The translations under genes and the position numbers were made by a program. A DNA stretch of 64,000 nt, taken from Artemia franciscana. Taxonomy: Eukaryota > Arthropoda > Branchiopoda > Anostraca > Artemiidae. A model generated the notes under the pieces. It ran no database searches, was not told where the DNA came from, and worked only from the letters and a program-made list of their open reading frames with translations. Positions 32,314 through 42,608 of the stretch are shown piece by piece (within the stretch, counting starts at the first letter, position 1; the number at the start of each line of letters is the position of its first letter). Location of the stretch: the NCBI RefSeq assembly GCF_032884065.1, contig NW_027062895.1, positions 1-64,000 on the forward strand, in the 5' to 3' direction.

Positions 32314-33497
32314 GTTTTTTTTTTTGATGATTTCTTTTCATATTTTTTGATGAAAAAAATCTTGTTTTCAGTGGTTTCTTGTTTTTCAGTGATTCCATTT
32401 CTCTCCTATTTGCTGATGTAGAGGGTGTATTCATATCCATTTTTTAAAGTTTTAAAACGAGAAATCCTTATATTGAACTCAAAGATTTTAGAAAGTAAAA
32501 GATACTTGACTATTTGGGGAAACAATTTGACCTAAGCAAACATGACGAAACAGGAAGTATAGGCCTAGTACATTGTCGTTAATTTGCCATTAGTTAGGCC
32601 TGCTTAATTAGTTGATGATAAGGTTTTGAAGACAGTATATTTGTATAAATATTAATAAGGAACATATTAGGAGGCATAATAGACCCCTGTTTATCGTGTT
32701 TTTAAAATTGAAAATGAGGATGGATTAACTAAAAAATAAATTATCTGCTCAAAGTAAAGAAGGAAGTTGAAACTGAAAACAAGTATCAGATTTAAAGTTG
32801 TCTAATAATTTTTTTTCTAAATTATTGAGGGTGAGGATAACCCGCCTCAACGACGCCACTCTGACGCATCATAGATCAGTTTAAGCCTAAAATTTATAAT
32901 TTTATCATAACATTTGTTGTTTTAAACTTATAAAGTTTAAAGGACATTCCCAAATACTTTCCATCAGGAAAAACTTGTATACTAATTATTGTATCCCCAA
33001 AGACAACTGCACCTTTAAAGTGAAGCTAAATGTTCTTGTGTTTGTTGGCACTTTGTATTTTTAGCTTGTTTTTCGCCCCTGCCTCAATAAAAAAATTATG
33101 CCCACTGCCACCAATTCCCTATGCGGAGATCTTTATAACTTAAAATTGAAATTCCTAGCTTTCAAACATTTTTGAAGTTGTATGTGGTTTTTTTGAATTT
33201 TCACTTAAATCAATTCAAAAAGTCTTATTTTATTTTCAGTGTATTTGTATTTAATAACAAATCCAATACAGTTTTTAATTTATCCAACTTGTCAAATCAG
33301 ATAACGTTATATATGCTAAATTCTTCAAGTATAATTTCCAATTTTCTTCACAATTTGCACCTGTTCTGTTCTTGGTTTATTTCCACCATATCAGAACATA
33401 TGTCATTTTGACATATGAACCTGTCATTTTTTAAAATGTTTTTTTTTTAATTTTCTACTTATGAAGTTTATAGAGCAGTTGCCTAATTTTTGTTTAA
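32314..33497 (+). other. WDR82 intron 1; includes one copy of a local duplication
   Basis: 33060-33400 shares scattered identity with 34131-35060 (TTGTTTTTC.CCC.TGCCT, TGCCCACTGC, TTTTAATTTATCCA, ACAATTTGCAC/CATAGTTTGCAC). This indicates an old segmental duplication within the intron. No gene is supported; the 79-codon frame at 33172-33411 falls in this repeat. Confidence 0.45.
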
Positions 33498-33760
33498 AAT
33501 CAAGTAGTTGCGGGCATGAAACCATGGCTTATTGTAGAAAAAGCCAAGACAGATAGTCCAGGTGAGAGGCAAATCTGGCACAAGCCGTTTTTAGGACCGT
33601 ATAAATATTCTGTCATTTCACTTATTGATAAATAACTCCATCATCCATCCATCCATACATCATTCTTAGGGTAGAACTAAGGCAGATATTCATAGAACAG
33701 GGATGAAAGATCAGATTTATTTTGTGTTAACCCATGACACACAGCATGCACTGGACTTGT
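33498..33760 (+). repeat. Dispersed repeat family D, copy 3 (longest)
   Basis: Contains all blocks found in the copies at 4427 and 16325: AATCAAGTAGTTGCGGGC, GCAAATCTGGCACAAGCCG, ATCCATCCATCCATACATCA and GGGATGAAAGATCAG. There is no ORF or terminal repeat. Confidence 0.55.
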
Positions 33761-34234
33761 ATGCAAGACAGGGAACTGAATTTGCTTGGACTCATATTTG
33801 AACAAGTGACCTTGCCTAATAATCTTGGCTGCTTGTATTCTCAAGTGGAATAGGCTACTGTGTCATAGAATTGACACATTTCTGTCAGTATTACAATCTG
33901 AATAACAATAAGCAAAAAACTAGTAAAATTTGACAAGACTTAGTAAAAATCTAAACAATAACAAAATGTTGATTCACAAAGACACTTTCAAAGAAAAGAA
34001 TTCAAAAACAGTGTATCATCTACAACTTGAATAAATTCTAACCAAAGTAAAAAATATTTTATGTTGAAGCTACTTTTTGGTGCCACATTGCTGCCACATA
34101 CTGTTAAGCTTTTTAATACCACATGTTTTTAGCTTGTTTTTCACCCATGCCTAATTAAAAGAAAATAGTGCCCACTGCTATCAAAACTGCATAACTGCAT
34201 AGAACATTTATCATTAGAAATTGTATTTTGTAGG

Positions 34235-34720
34235 ATGTGTACTACTACTACTAGAACGTGCTCTAGCCATCTCCTTCTTTTTCTCACTATAGACCTAGAA
34301 AAAAGGATCATACCAAACTTTTTTTTTCTCTACTTTCAGAACTGCCTAACTAAAAAGGACATTCATCATTCAAAATTGAATTTTGTAGGATGTGTACTTC
34401 TGCTAACAACTCATTGCAGCTCCAAGCCACTTGAGCCCAACACAGCTGTATATGATCCTCCTTCATCCCATCCATTCAAAACCTACCTCTTTATACCATC
34501 CCGGGAAGTCCCTATCTCTTTTAAATCTTTTCTTCCAAGATCCTACCACCCTAACCAAGGACAACATGTTTTTCTTTACCCTTCACAATTGGCTGATGAG
34601 GGCCAGTGTTTGGCTATCTGTGATCCTTCGTCCACAGAACATGCCTTAGCCATCCCCTTCTTTCTCTCATTATAACCCTAGAAAGCAGGATTGTACCAAA
34701 CTTTGTGTACAGCCTACTAT
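34235..34720 (-). pseudogene. LINE family A 3'-end copy, partly duplicated
   Basis: On the minus strand, 34680-34375 reads RGWLRHVLWTKDHR, then VLG (stop) GGRILEEK, CWAQVAWSCNELL, matching the RWLGHVLR..D.R...CVGLR.LGA tail of family A. A second partial copy of the same 3' segment lies at 34253-34320 (compare GTGCTCTAGCCATCTCCTTC with ATGCCTTAGCCATCCCCTTC at 34640). The 146-codon plus-strand frame over it is an antisense shadow. Confidence 0.7.
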
Positions 34721-35159
34721 TCAAGGTATGGTTATTCAGTTAGGTACCCAAAACTATCTGTAGATAAATTTTCTAGAATTTTTCAGAAAATTTTCCTCCA
34801 TTATTTGGAGCACCCCACGCTTCAGAACCGTTTTCGACCACTGTGTATGCGTATTGGTCTGAAAATCTCAGTGTAAACCATTTCAAACAATCATATTTAA
34901 TTTGTGATGTCCTCTGTACTTTAACAAATCAAACCACTTTTAATTTATCCAGCGTCTTAAATCTTACTGCAAATATGTCCTTAATTCTTAAGAACAACTT
35001 TCAATTTTGCCCATAGTTTGCACGAAATATATTCAGATGTTGTCACCACAATAAGTAAGTGTGGTGTTGCTATTGCTCCTTAAGGCTAGAGTGCTATTTG
35101 CACTTTACTAGAAACATAATTTAGTCTGAACTGTTTTTCTTTCTGTATTATAAAGAAAT

Positions 35160-36935
35160 TAAAAAAAAAAAAAAAATTTTGAAATGAAAGTAAGGAGCGA
35201 CATTAAAACTGAAAACGAACAGAAATTACTCCGTATATGAAAGGGGCTTTTCCTCCTCGACACCCCGCTCCTTACGCTAAAGTTTTTTATTGTTTTAAAA
35301 AGTAGAGTTGCGAGAAAGAATCAAACTTTAGCGCAAGGAGCGGGGTGTAGAGGAGGAAAAGCCCCTTTCATGTACAGAGTAATTTCTGTTCGTTTTCAGT
35401 TTTAATGTCGCTCCTTACTTTCATTTCAAAAAACTTATTTTTTTTGTTTAATAACTGAAAGTTTTTGAATTAATGCATGTCTGATTTTGGCTCTCCGTAC
35501 ATAAATTATTAAAATGAAATTTACATATTAATTCTTTTTTTTTGGCTAAATGGCGTTCTCTTAGTTTTGATCAGACGATTTTGAGAAATACGGGGTGGGG
35601 AAGGAGGCCTAGTTGCCCTCCGATTTTTCGGTTACTTAAAAAGGCAACTAGATCTTTTAATTTTTAACGAACGTTTTTATTAATAAAAAATATACGTAAC
35701 TTAAGAGTTAACTTACGTAACAAACTTTTATATTCTTATATTTTTGATTATATATATATATGAGGGGGTTGGTCCCCTTGTTAATAAGTCGCTATTCACA
35801 CTAAATCTTGTTTTGTCCCAATTCTTTAAGAATGACCACTGAATCAGAAAGACTATAATTTCAAATAGTTGAAATTACTTAAAAAATTTTTAGCATAAAG
35901 AGCGAAGTATTTGTCTCCTCCTAAATACCTCGCTCTTTATGCGAAAGTATTTTTAGAACCCCTCATATGCGTAATAATCTTTGTTCGTTTTAAGTTTTAA
36001 TGCTTCTCCTTACTTTCAATTGAAAAAAACTTTTTCATGTTTATATTTTCATTGTTTTTTTTAATAGTAATGCTAGAAAATTCTGCGCCCTTTTCACTGA
36101 ATTTCTCTTCCTCCATGAAATATTCCTCCAAGGAAAGATCCTCCCATGAACTCCACACCCAAGCCAAAAAAATCCCCCTGATAACGTCGGCACACTTCCC
36201 AGTAACCATTACTGTATGTAAACATTGGTCAAAGTTTGTAACTTGCAGCCCCTCCCACAGGGACTGTGGGGGGTAAGTCATCCCCAAAGACATAGTTATT
36301 ATGGTTTTCGACTGTGTGGAACAAAATGGCTATCTCAAAATTTTGATCCGTTGACTTTGGGAAAAACATGAGCGTGGGAGGGGGCCTAGGTGCCCTCCAA
36401 TTTTTTTGGTCACCTAAAAGGGCACTAGAACTTTTCATTTCCATTAGAATGAGCCCTCTTGCAACACTCTAGGACCACTTGGTCGATACGATGACCCCTG
36501 GAAAAAAAAAAAAAACAAAACAAATAAACACGCACCCGTGATTTGTCTTCTGGCAAAAAATACGAAATTCCAAATTTTTGTAGATTGGACCTTGAAAATT
36601 TTTCTCCAGGGTTCTTTGATACGCTGAATGCGATGGTGTGATTTTCGTTAAGATCCTATGACTTTTAGGGGGTATTACCCCCTATTTTCCAAAATAAGGC
36701 AAATTTTCTCAGGCTCGTAACTTTTGGTGACAAATGCTAAATTTGATGAAACTTATATATTTAAAATCAGCATAAAAGTCCGATTCTTTTGATATATCTC
36801 TTAGTATCGAAATTCCGTTGTTTAGAGCTTCGTTTACTATTGAGCCGGGTCGCTCCTTACTATACAGTTCGTTACCACGAACTGTTTGATTAAATTAAAA
36901 AAAAAGTTTTTCAGCTGAAAGTAAGGAGCAACATT
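35160..36935 (+). repeat. Dispersed repeat family F, long copy, beginning with a 108-bp-arm hairpin
   Basis: A continuous repeat of about 1.75 kb. It holds a near-perfect inverted repeat (35177-35284 / 35324-35431). A diverged repeat of the arm follows at 35885-36030 (GCATAAAGAGCGAAG...CGCTCTTTATGCG is itself a hairpin). Then come CCTCCATGAAATATTCCTCC and GCCCTCC.ATTTTT..GGT blocks, and an end with GTTCGTTACCACGAACTGTT, a small palindrome. Related copies are at 30060-30475 and 46430-46950. Short frames on both strands here are not supported. Confidence 0.75.
35177..35431. repeat. Near-perfect inverted repeat, 108-bp arms, 39-bp loop
   Basis: Left arm 35177-35284 contains GAAAGTAAGGAGCGACATTA and AAGGGGCTTTTCCTCCTCGA. 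Right arm 35324-35431 is its reverse complement with only a few mismatches (for example GTATATGAAAGG against CATGTACAG). Transcribed RNA would fold into a long hairpin. Confidence 0.9.
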
Positions 36936-37169
36936 AAAATTTAAAACAAATATAAATTATTCCATATGTGAAGAAGCTACCCTCTCCTCAACAAATTGCT
37001 TAAAAAATAACATAGTTGAAAATTGTTCAAGGTTATAGCAACTAAATAAATTTTAAGGACAAATCTATAACTTCCAAAAAACTTTAATGTCCCATGCATT
37101 TTGCCATATGCCACTCTTGTTTTCACTGTTTATCCATATATTGAATCAATGATGACGAAATTAAGCATT

Positions 37170-37425
37170 AGAAAAACACTCTAGAAATATAAAATTTGGT
37201 CTCTATTTTTCCACCAAAAAAGAGGAGGGGAGTAAAGTCCGGAAGAAGAGCCCTCAAAATGTGTTATAAACATGCGAACATGTGAAAATGTGGTGAGCAT
37301 TTTCACTCAACTACCTATTAAAAAAAAACATTCTCTAAATATAAAATTTGGGCTCTATTTTTCCACCAAAAAAGAGGAGGGGACTAAAATACGGAAGAAG
37401 AGCCCTCAAAATGTGTTATAAACAC
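37170..37425 (+). repeat. Tandem duplication, 152-bp offset
   Basis: 37170-37275 and 37322-37425 share TTTTTCCACCAAAAAAGAGG and GAAGAAGAGCCCTCAAAATG with few differences. Confidence 0.85.
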
Positions 37426-37948
37426 TAAATTTGCATATTATAAAATATGAATTATTTTCTTAACATGTTTCTTCTCAACAGCCTCAACTCTTGGAAAAAT
37501 AATGACAGTACAAATTCAGCTAAAAATAATTGAGCCCCAATTCTTACTGTAACATAACATCAATTCAGAAAAAAAAAGAAAATTGGCCTATAAATATATA
37601 TCCTTAGGCATTACCTGGCCTGTTAATTATTTCACATATAATGCTGGGAAATCAAACTTTCCTCCATGGGAAATTCTCTCTCCCACAGGAAAGTCTCTAA
37701 AGTAAAGCTCTTCTCAGATAAAATATCCCTACCTACCTACCTAGAGAATACCCACTGGATAGCTCCATCATCACCGAAAATCCTATAAGGAAATTTCCTG
37801 TTGACATTTTCCAATCATATAAGAAATCCTCTTCCTTAGAAATTTTTCCTAGAAATTTCACTATTCTCAGTGTGTTATTTTACATCAAAATTCAAGTCGT
37901 AGCTCTTAATTTTTTCTTAAAAAGAGAAAAACTGGTTTTTGAACTGGT

Positions 37949-38686
37949 AGCCTCTCGATTTACAGGTAATTGCTGTACCACAAGGTTATGAGCTCTACAC
38001 AACAATTACGAATACTAAAAGTGGGCAATATAGAAAAAATTCACAACTTTTGGTCCTTTCATCAGGGGCTGTGGAGTTTTGTTGTCCCCAATGGCATATT
38101 TACTGGACCAAACAGCTATTTTGAACAAAATGGCTATCTCAAAGTTTTGATCAGAAGATTTTGGGAGAGGGATCTCGGGGGTGAGGGAGAGAGGCTAGCT
38201 TTCCCGTCGCCCGTCTTCCCTCAAGCCCCCTCCCCAGAGTTGTCTGATCAAGATAACTGATCAAGGCACGGCCCTCTATAGTCCATGAGGAAAGAGTTGT
38301 ATGTTATGCAATTAAAATTATTTTATAGGAGAATAATACCTAACCAATTATCCTGGAAAATCAGTAGAATGATCATTTTAATGAAAATCAAAAGTTCTAG
38401 TACCTTTTTTAAGTGAACAAAAAGATTAAGGAAAGCTAGCCTCTCTCCCTCACCCCCGAGCTCCCTCTCCCAAAATCTTATGATCAAAACTTTGAGATAG
38501 CCATTTTGTTCAAAATAGCTGTTTGGTCCATTAAGTATGCCATTGGGGACAACAAAACTCCCACAGCCCCTGATGAAAGGACCAAAAGTTGTGAAATTTT
38601 TCTATATTGCCAACATTTAGTATTCGTAATTGTTGTGTAGAGCTCATAACCTTGTGGTACAGCAATTGCCTGTAAATCGAGAGGCT
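37949..38686. repeat. Large foldback element, ~256-bp arms
   Basis: Left arm 37949-38204 and right arm 38430-38686 are inverted copies at roughly 93-95% identity, around a 225-bp spacer. Landmarks: AGCCTCTCGATTTACAGG facing CCTGTAAATCGAGAGGCT; GGACCAAACAGCTATTTTGA facing TCAAAATAGCTGTTTGGTCC. The inner ends are the GAGGCTAGCTTTCC / GGAAAGCTAGCCTC pair. ACAAAATGGCTATCTCAAA also occurs in family F at 36322, so this element is built from part of that family. The two ORFs over the arms (37970-38260 + and 38484-38774 -) are mirror images of the repeat and not independent genes. Confidence 0.9.
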
Positions 38687-39210
38687 TATTTAAAAAGACA
38701 GCGCAATATGTATTCATATGTACTTTAATGGAAGAATGAAACTCTACAATCTCTTTATCATTTTCTCTCAACATAGTCGACGAAGGTGGTACTTTGATTC
38801 CGGTTGTTGATGCAAGGGTAAGAGGTATTTGGCAAATCTCATTCCTGGAAAAACTATACCAGTCAAAGGGATTATTAAAATTCCGTTTTTTAGGGTTTCG
38901 AATTTTACCTGTTTGAATTTTGTTTTTTGTCCTCTCTATTGGATTGAAGTAAATGAAGAGATAAGCGGTAGGTCTAGTAATTAGATATAAGCTGTAGGTC
39001 CATAATAAAAAGTCTGTATTAGTTTTGGAAGAGTTGCCTATCCTTCAAATACAAAACTAATAGTTAGTAAATGTGCTCCCCAATAAAAGGCAATATGAAG
39101 CTTGCTGTGCTTTTATTTTATTTCAGACGTTATTGCTAACAGTCACTCTGTATCGCTTCTCTTTTACATTTTTATTGCTAATATGATATTACAATATAAT
39201 TTATTTCTAG
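38687..39210 (+). other. WDR82 end of intron 1, nothing recognised
   Basis: AT-rich sequence leading to the acceptor TTTATTTCTAG of exon 2. Confidence 0.5.
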
Positions 39211-39308
39211 GCAAAAACGGACTGTTAATAGCAAAAAGTATGGAGTAGACTTAATCCATTTCACACATACCAGAAATACTGCAATCCATGCCTCTACAAA
39301 AATTGACG
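39211..39308 (+). CDS. WDR82: WDR82 exon 2
   Basis: A 98-base exon between TTATTTCTAG and GTAAAT. Joined to exon 1 it reads ...[23 protein letters not shown]..., equivalent to the conserved KKYGVDLI segment of WDR82 between blades 1 and 2, and then [13 protein letters not shown]. It ends with the first base of an Asp codon that is completed by exon 3. The intron before it is 12.7 kb. Confidence 0.95.
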
Positions 39309-39639
39309 GTAAATATTATATATTTTTTGTTGCTCTATTTGTACTTAGCTGACTACCTGGCATTGCTTGGGATTGTTTACCGAAATTGATGGTTAATATT
39401 TTTAAGCCAACTAGTTGTTTTCTGGAATAGTTGTTTCGCTATATTTGTAATTAGCTGAATACATGGTATTGCTTAGAAATATTACCAAATTATTGCTAAA
39501 CATTACTTCTATTTTATTACTTTATTTGTTACTAGGTGATTTTCTGATATTAATTGGGAATTATGCAGTGGCTTATTATGTACTTTCAGTGTTTCACGTC
39601 TTGATTTTTTTTTTTCTAATTTTAGCGTTAGGAATTTCG

Positions 39640-40266
39640 GAAAGCATGCTTTAAGTTTAGTAGAAAAGATGAGGGGCTTCTACAAGAATTAAAATTACAG
39701 ATCGTATGGAAATAATAAGAAAGTAGAAAAAGCATAAGACCTAAAATATGAATTAAGGAAGTGGGAATTTAAGACCATAGATGAAATTGCTGAGGATTTG
39801 GAAGAGACAGCCAGATGGCACAATAGTAACATGTTGTATTAGTATATAATACTAATAATAGTAACAGTTAGTATATAATATAGTAAGTACATAATAGTAA
39901 CAATTTTAGAAAGCATGCTTTAAGTTTAGTAGAAAAGATGAGGGGCTTCCACAAAAATTATTCCAATGACAGATCGTACGAAAATGATAAGAAAGGAGAA
40001 AAAGCATAAGACCTAAAGTATGAATTAAGGAGGTGGGAATTTGAGACCATAGATAAAATTGCTGAAGATTTTAAGAATAGTAAGGCATAATAGAGACATG
40101 GCCAGATGGCATAATAGTAACATGTTGTATTTGGATATTTAAAATTTGAGAAGGAATGACGAAACCTGACCAGCCAAAGTTAACGATAGGAATGGAGCCA
40201 CAATGGAACGTGTTGCAACTAATGCAAATGGAATCTAGAGATTCATTGTGGGAAAAAGTCAAAAGA
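39640..40266 (+). pseudogene. LINE family A, 5' portion of an element split by a nested LINE
   Basis: The plus strand reads, with stops, as the pre-RT linker of family A: TIDEIAEDLEETARWHNSN (39765-39825), then NLRRNDET and RNGATMERVATN (about 40140-40225). A segment is present twice (39640-39840 and 39909-40131; GAAAGCATGCTTTAAGTTTA starts both), an internal 269-bp-offset duplication. The sequence stops at about 40266 and its continuation resumes at about 41816 after the family B insertion. Confidence 0.75.
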
Positions 40267-41815
40267 TATCGCTTCAGAGCTGCTAAGTGAGAGTGACTGG
40301 ACCAACCATTTCACCTGCGGATTTTCTCCTCCTGATCCAGTGTTAGAAACCCGCTATGAATCACTACTAGTGGATAGTCTAGTTGATACTCAATCAGATA
40401 TTGGTTTCGTAGTCACAGCCTCTGATATTTATAGTGCTATCATTCGTCTTCGAAAAAAGTTCTCGCGTGGCTACGATCAATAATGTGGTTTTCATCTATT
40501 ACATGCAAGTGATAAGATGCTGCAGTATCTACATTTGTTTTATCAAATCATTTTGAATTCTGGTATTGTCTTTGATTCTTTTTGCGTTGGTACAGTGACT
40601 CCTGTTCCGAAAAAAGGTAAAGATAGCCGGCCATGTTGTTCCTATAGACCTATAACAGTTTCTTCTTTTCTATGTACATTTCTGGAGTTATTAGTCATTA
40701 AGGATGTAAATAAGGCATGTTCAACTCCTGGCCATCAGTTTGGATTTAAGGAGGGCTATAGTCGGGAACACTAGGATTATATACTTGCCAACGTTCTGAT
40801 GGATATAGAGAATAGTGGCGAGTTTCTCGTCCTTGCGGCACATGATGTGCTTTTAATTCTAGTGTACATTCCCATTTGCTGAATAGTGCGTGACAGCGAT
40901 GTCTCAATCGTTCATTTGTGTGGGTATTTAAAAATCTGTATGCAAGATTATGTGCTGTTGTGAAAGTACCTACTGGTCATGGCTACGTAATGAGTAAAGC
41001 CGTAATTCGAGTTTGGAAAGGAATCCGCCAGGGTAGCGTAACTTCGCCATCATTGTATAGTAATAGTGTGGTTGCACCCCAGAATAAGGCTAGAATTAGT
41101 TTTGTTTTTAAAGGTTTGGACCTTCCCGTACTCATTTACGCTGACGATATCCTGAATTTAAGTAGAATTTTATCGTCTGTGGAGGAAAATTTTTCTCTGC
41201 TTAGTATTGCTTTTGGCAAATCTGTCGGTGATGTTGGATGTGTACAGTTAGGAAATCAGAGTGTTCAGTTATCTGCTTGTATTAAGTATCTTGGTCTCCC
41301 GATAGGGGATAGTGTAAAAACGACAAGGGCTCTCCTTATCTCTCATCTAAGTGAGAAACTTAGAAAAGCGTTTGGTGTGAAGCTAGCTACAGCAGGCGTA
41401 TTCTTGTCCATGTGTACAACGCTTTTGCGATGCCTCATGTCCTCGCATTGACTCCATTTTGGAATGTGTTTACGGCTACTGATAAAAAGACTATTAGATC
41501 TCTATATTTTCATTTTGCGAAATTTCTCTTGTGTGTACGCCTATGGGCTACAAACAAAAGACTAGTGTCAGCCTATTGGTTAACTGAGCCGCTAACCGTG
41601 TCTGAGAAGCGTTGTGGTCGCTATTTTTCTAAGCTTTATAGGACAAACAGTCTCCATCCTGTTATGTGTTTCTAGAAATATTAGAATCTAATCTTTGTAG
41701 AATATATATCTCTTTGTGAGTTTGTTCTTTGTTTTGTTTTTTGTTGTTGTTTTTTGTCATCTCATCTACTCTGTGTTGAACCCTTGTGTTTTTTTTGGGG
41801 TAAAAAAATTTTTGA
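40267..41815 (+). pseudogene. LINE family B, nested inside LINE family A
   Basis: Reads LLSESDWTNHFTCGFSPPDP at about 40285, then IYSAIIRLRKKFSRGYDQ at about 40425. RT fingers span 40517-40774 (GTVTPVPKKGKDSRPCCSYR; GHQFGFKEGYSREH). A motif A region with stops lies at 40780-40910 (ENSGEFLVLAAHD). 40918-41451 carries KGIRQGSVTSPSLYSNSVV (motif B), LIYADDILNLS (motif C intact) and IKYLGLPIGDSV. 41412-41675 is the C-terminal MYNAFAMPHVLALTPFW...VSEKRCGRYFSKLYRTNSLHPV. It ends in a T-rich tail and GATTGATTGATT at about 41812-41824. Several stops and frameshifts are present. It is 5'-truncated (no endonuclease). Confidence 0.85.
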
Positions 41816-42335
41816 TTGATTGATTAAATTAGTAATAAGTAAAGAGTTAAAGAAAGAAAGGCAGGACATTTCGAGAATATGCTAAACCATCATGGAGTTG
41901 CAGGAAATGACATAGAAAAGAATGCAGAATTAAAGGTTTCACAATAAATTTCTAAAATTAGTAACGACGTTGGTGCTGACAGTGTGGTAAATGAGTTTTG
42001 TTAAATAGGGTGGCTGAGAAGTAAGAGATATATTGCTGCAAATTACGAATATGACTTCACAAAAGGGGAAGTACCTAAACATTTTAGGTTGGTTTAAATT
42101 AAATCCTTCACAAGAAAGGTGACAAGAATTTTGGTAACTATAGAGGTATTAGCTTAGTTCATATAGGATGCAAATTGCTTAGTATGATGATACTGTTTAA
42201 ACTTAGAGATGCTGTAGATAAAGTTTTAAGAGCAGAACAGTGTGATTTTAGGAATGGGAGAGGAAACTTCGGTCAAATTTTCATTCATGGATTATTAATT
42301 GAGAACTGCCTGAGTCGTCAGAACCCTCCAGTTAG
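41816..42335 (+). pseudogene. LINE family A, 3' portion (RT fingers) after the nested insertion
   Basis: Resumes with ISNK (stop) RVKERKAGHFENMLNHHGVAG, then DVGADSVVNEFC, GEVPKHFR and GNYRGISLVHIGCKLLSMMI, KLRDAVDKVLRAEQCDFRNG, up to ENCLSRQNP near 42330. The reading picks up exactly where the copy at 39640-40266 stopped, which is the evidence for a nested insertion. It is truncated before RT motif A. Confidence 0.8.
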
Positions 42336-42386
42336 TAGCGGGAGCATTGTGCATCCAACAGCACAGGTATTGTTTTGAATCTCGGT

Positions 42387-42531
42387 CCTACCACTTTTCT
42401 TTAAGCTAGTGTATATTTGGCAAATTTACTTCATCCTTAATGAATTCACATAGGTAAAAAATTGCATAACAAGCACCTTTGTCTTTAAGTGAATTTGCCA
42501 AATATACACTAGCTTAAAGAAAAGTGCTAGG
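42387..42531. repeat. Short foldback element, 44-bp arms
   Basis: 42387-42430 and 42488-42531 are reverse complements with two mismatches (TTAAGCTAGTGTATATTTGG facing CCAAATATACACTAGCTTAA), with a 57-bp loop. At 145 bp overall it looks like a small MITE lying between two LINE remnants. Confidence 0.88.
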
Positions 42532-42608
42532 TTTTATATTTTCCTAAAAGTGTTTCTTTTTACTAACGCCTTAAGTTAACTGCATACAAACGTCGTTTCT
42601 TAGCCTAG

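Noticed and set aside
34235-34675. 146-codon plus-strand ORF
   Set aside because: Antisense shadow of the LINE family A C-terminus read on the minus strand.
37970-38774. Two 96-codon ORFs on opposite strands encoding similar peptides
   Set aside because: They are the two arms of one inverted repeat; no independent coding evidence.
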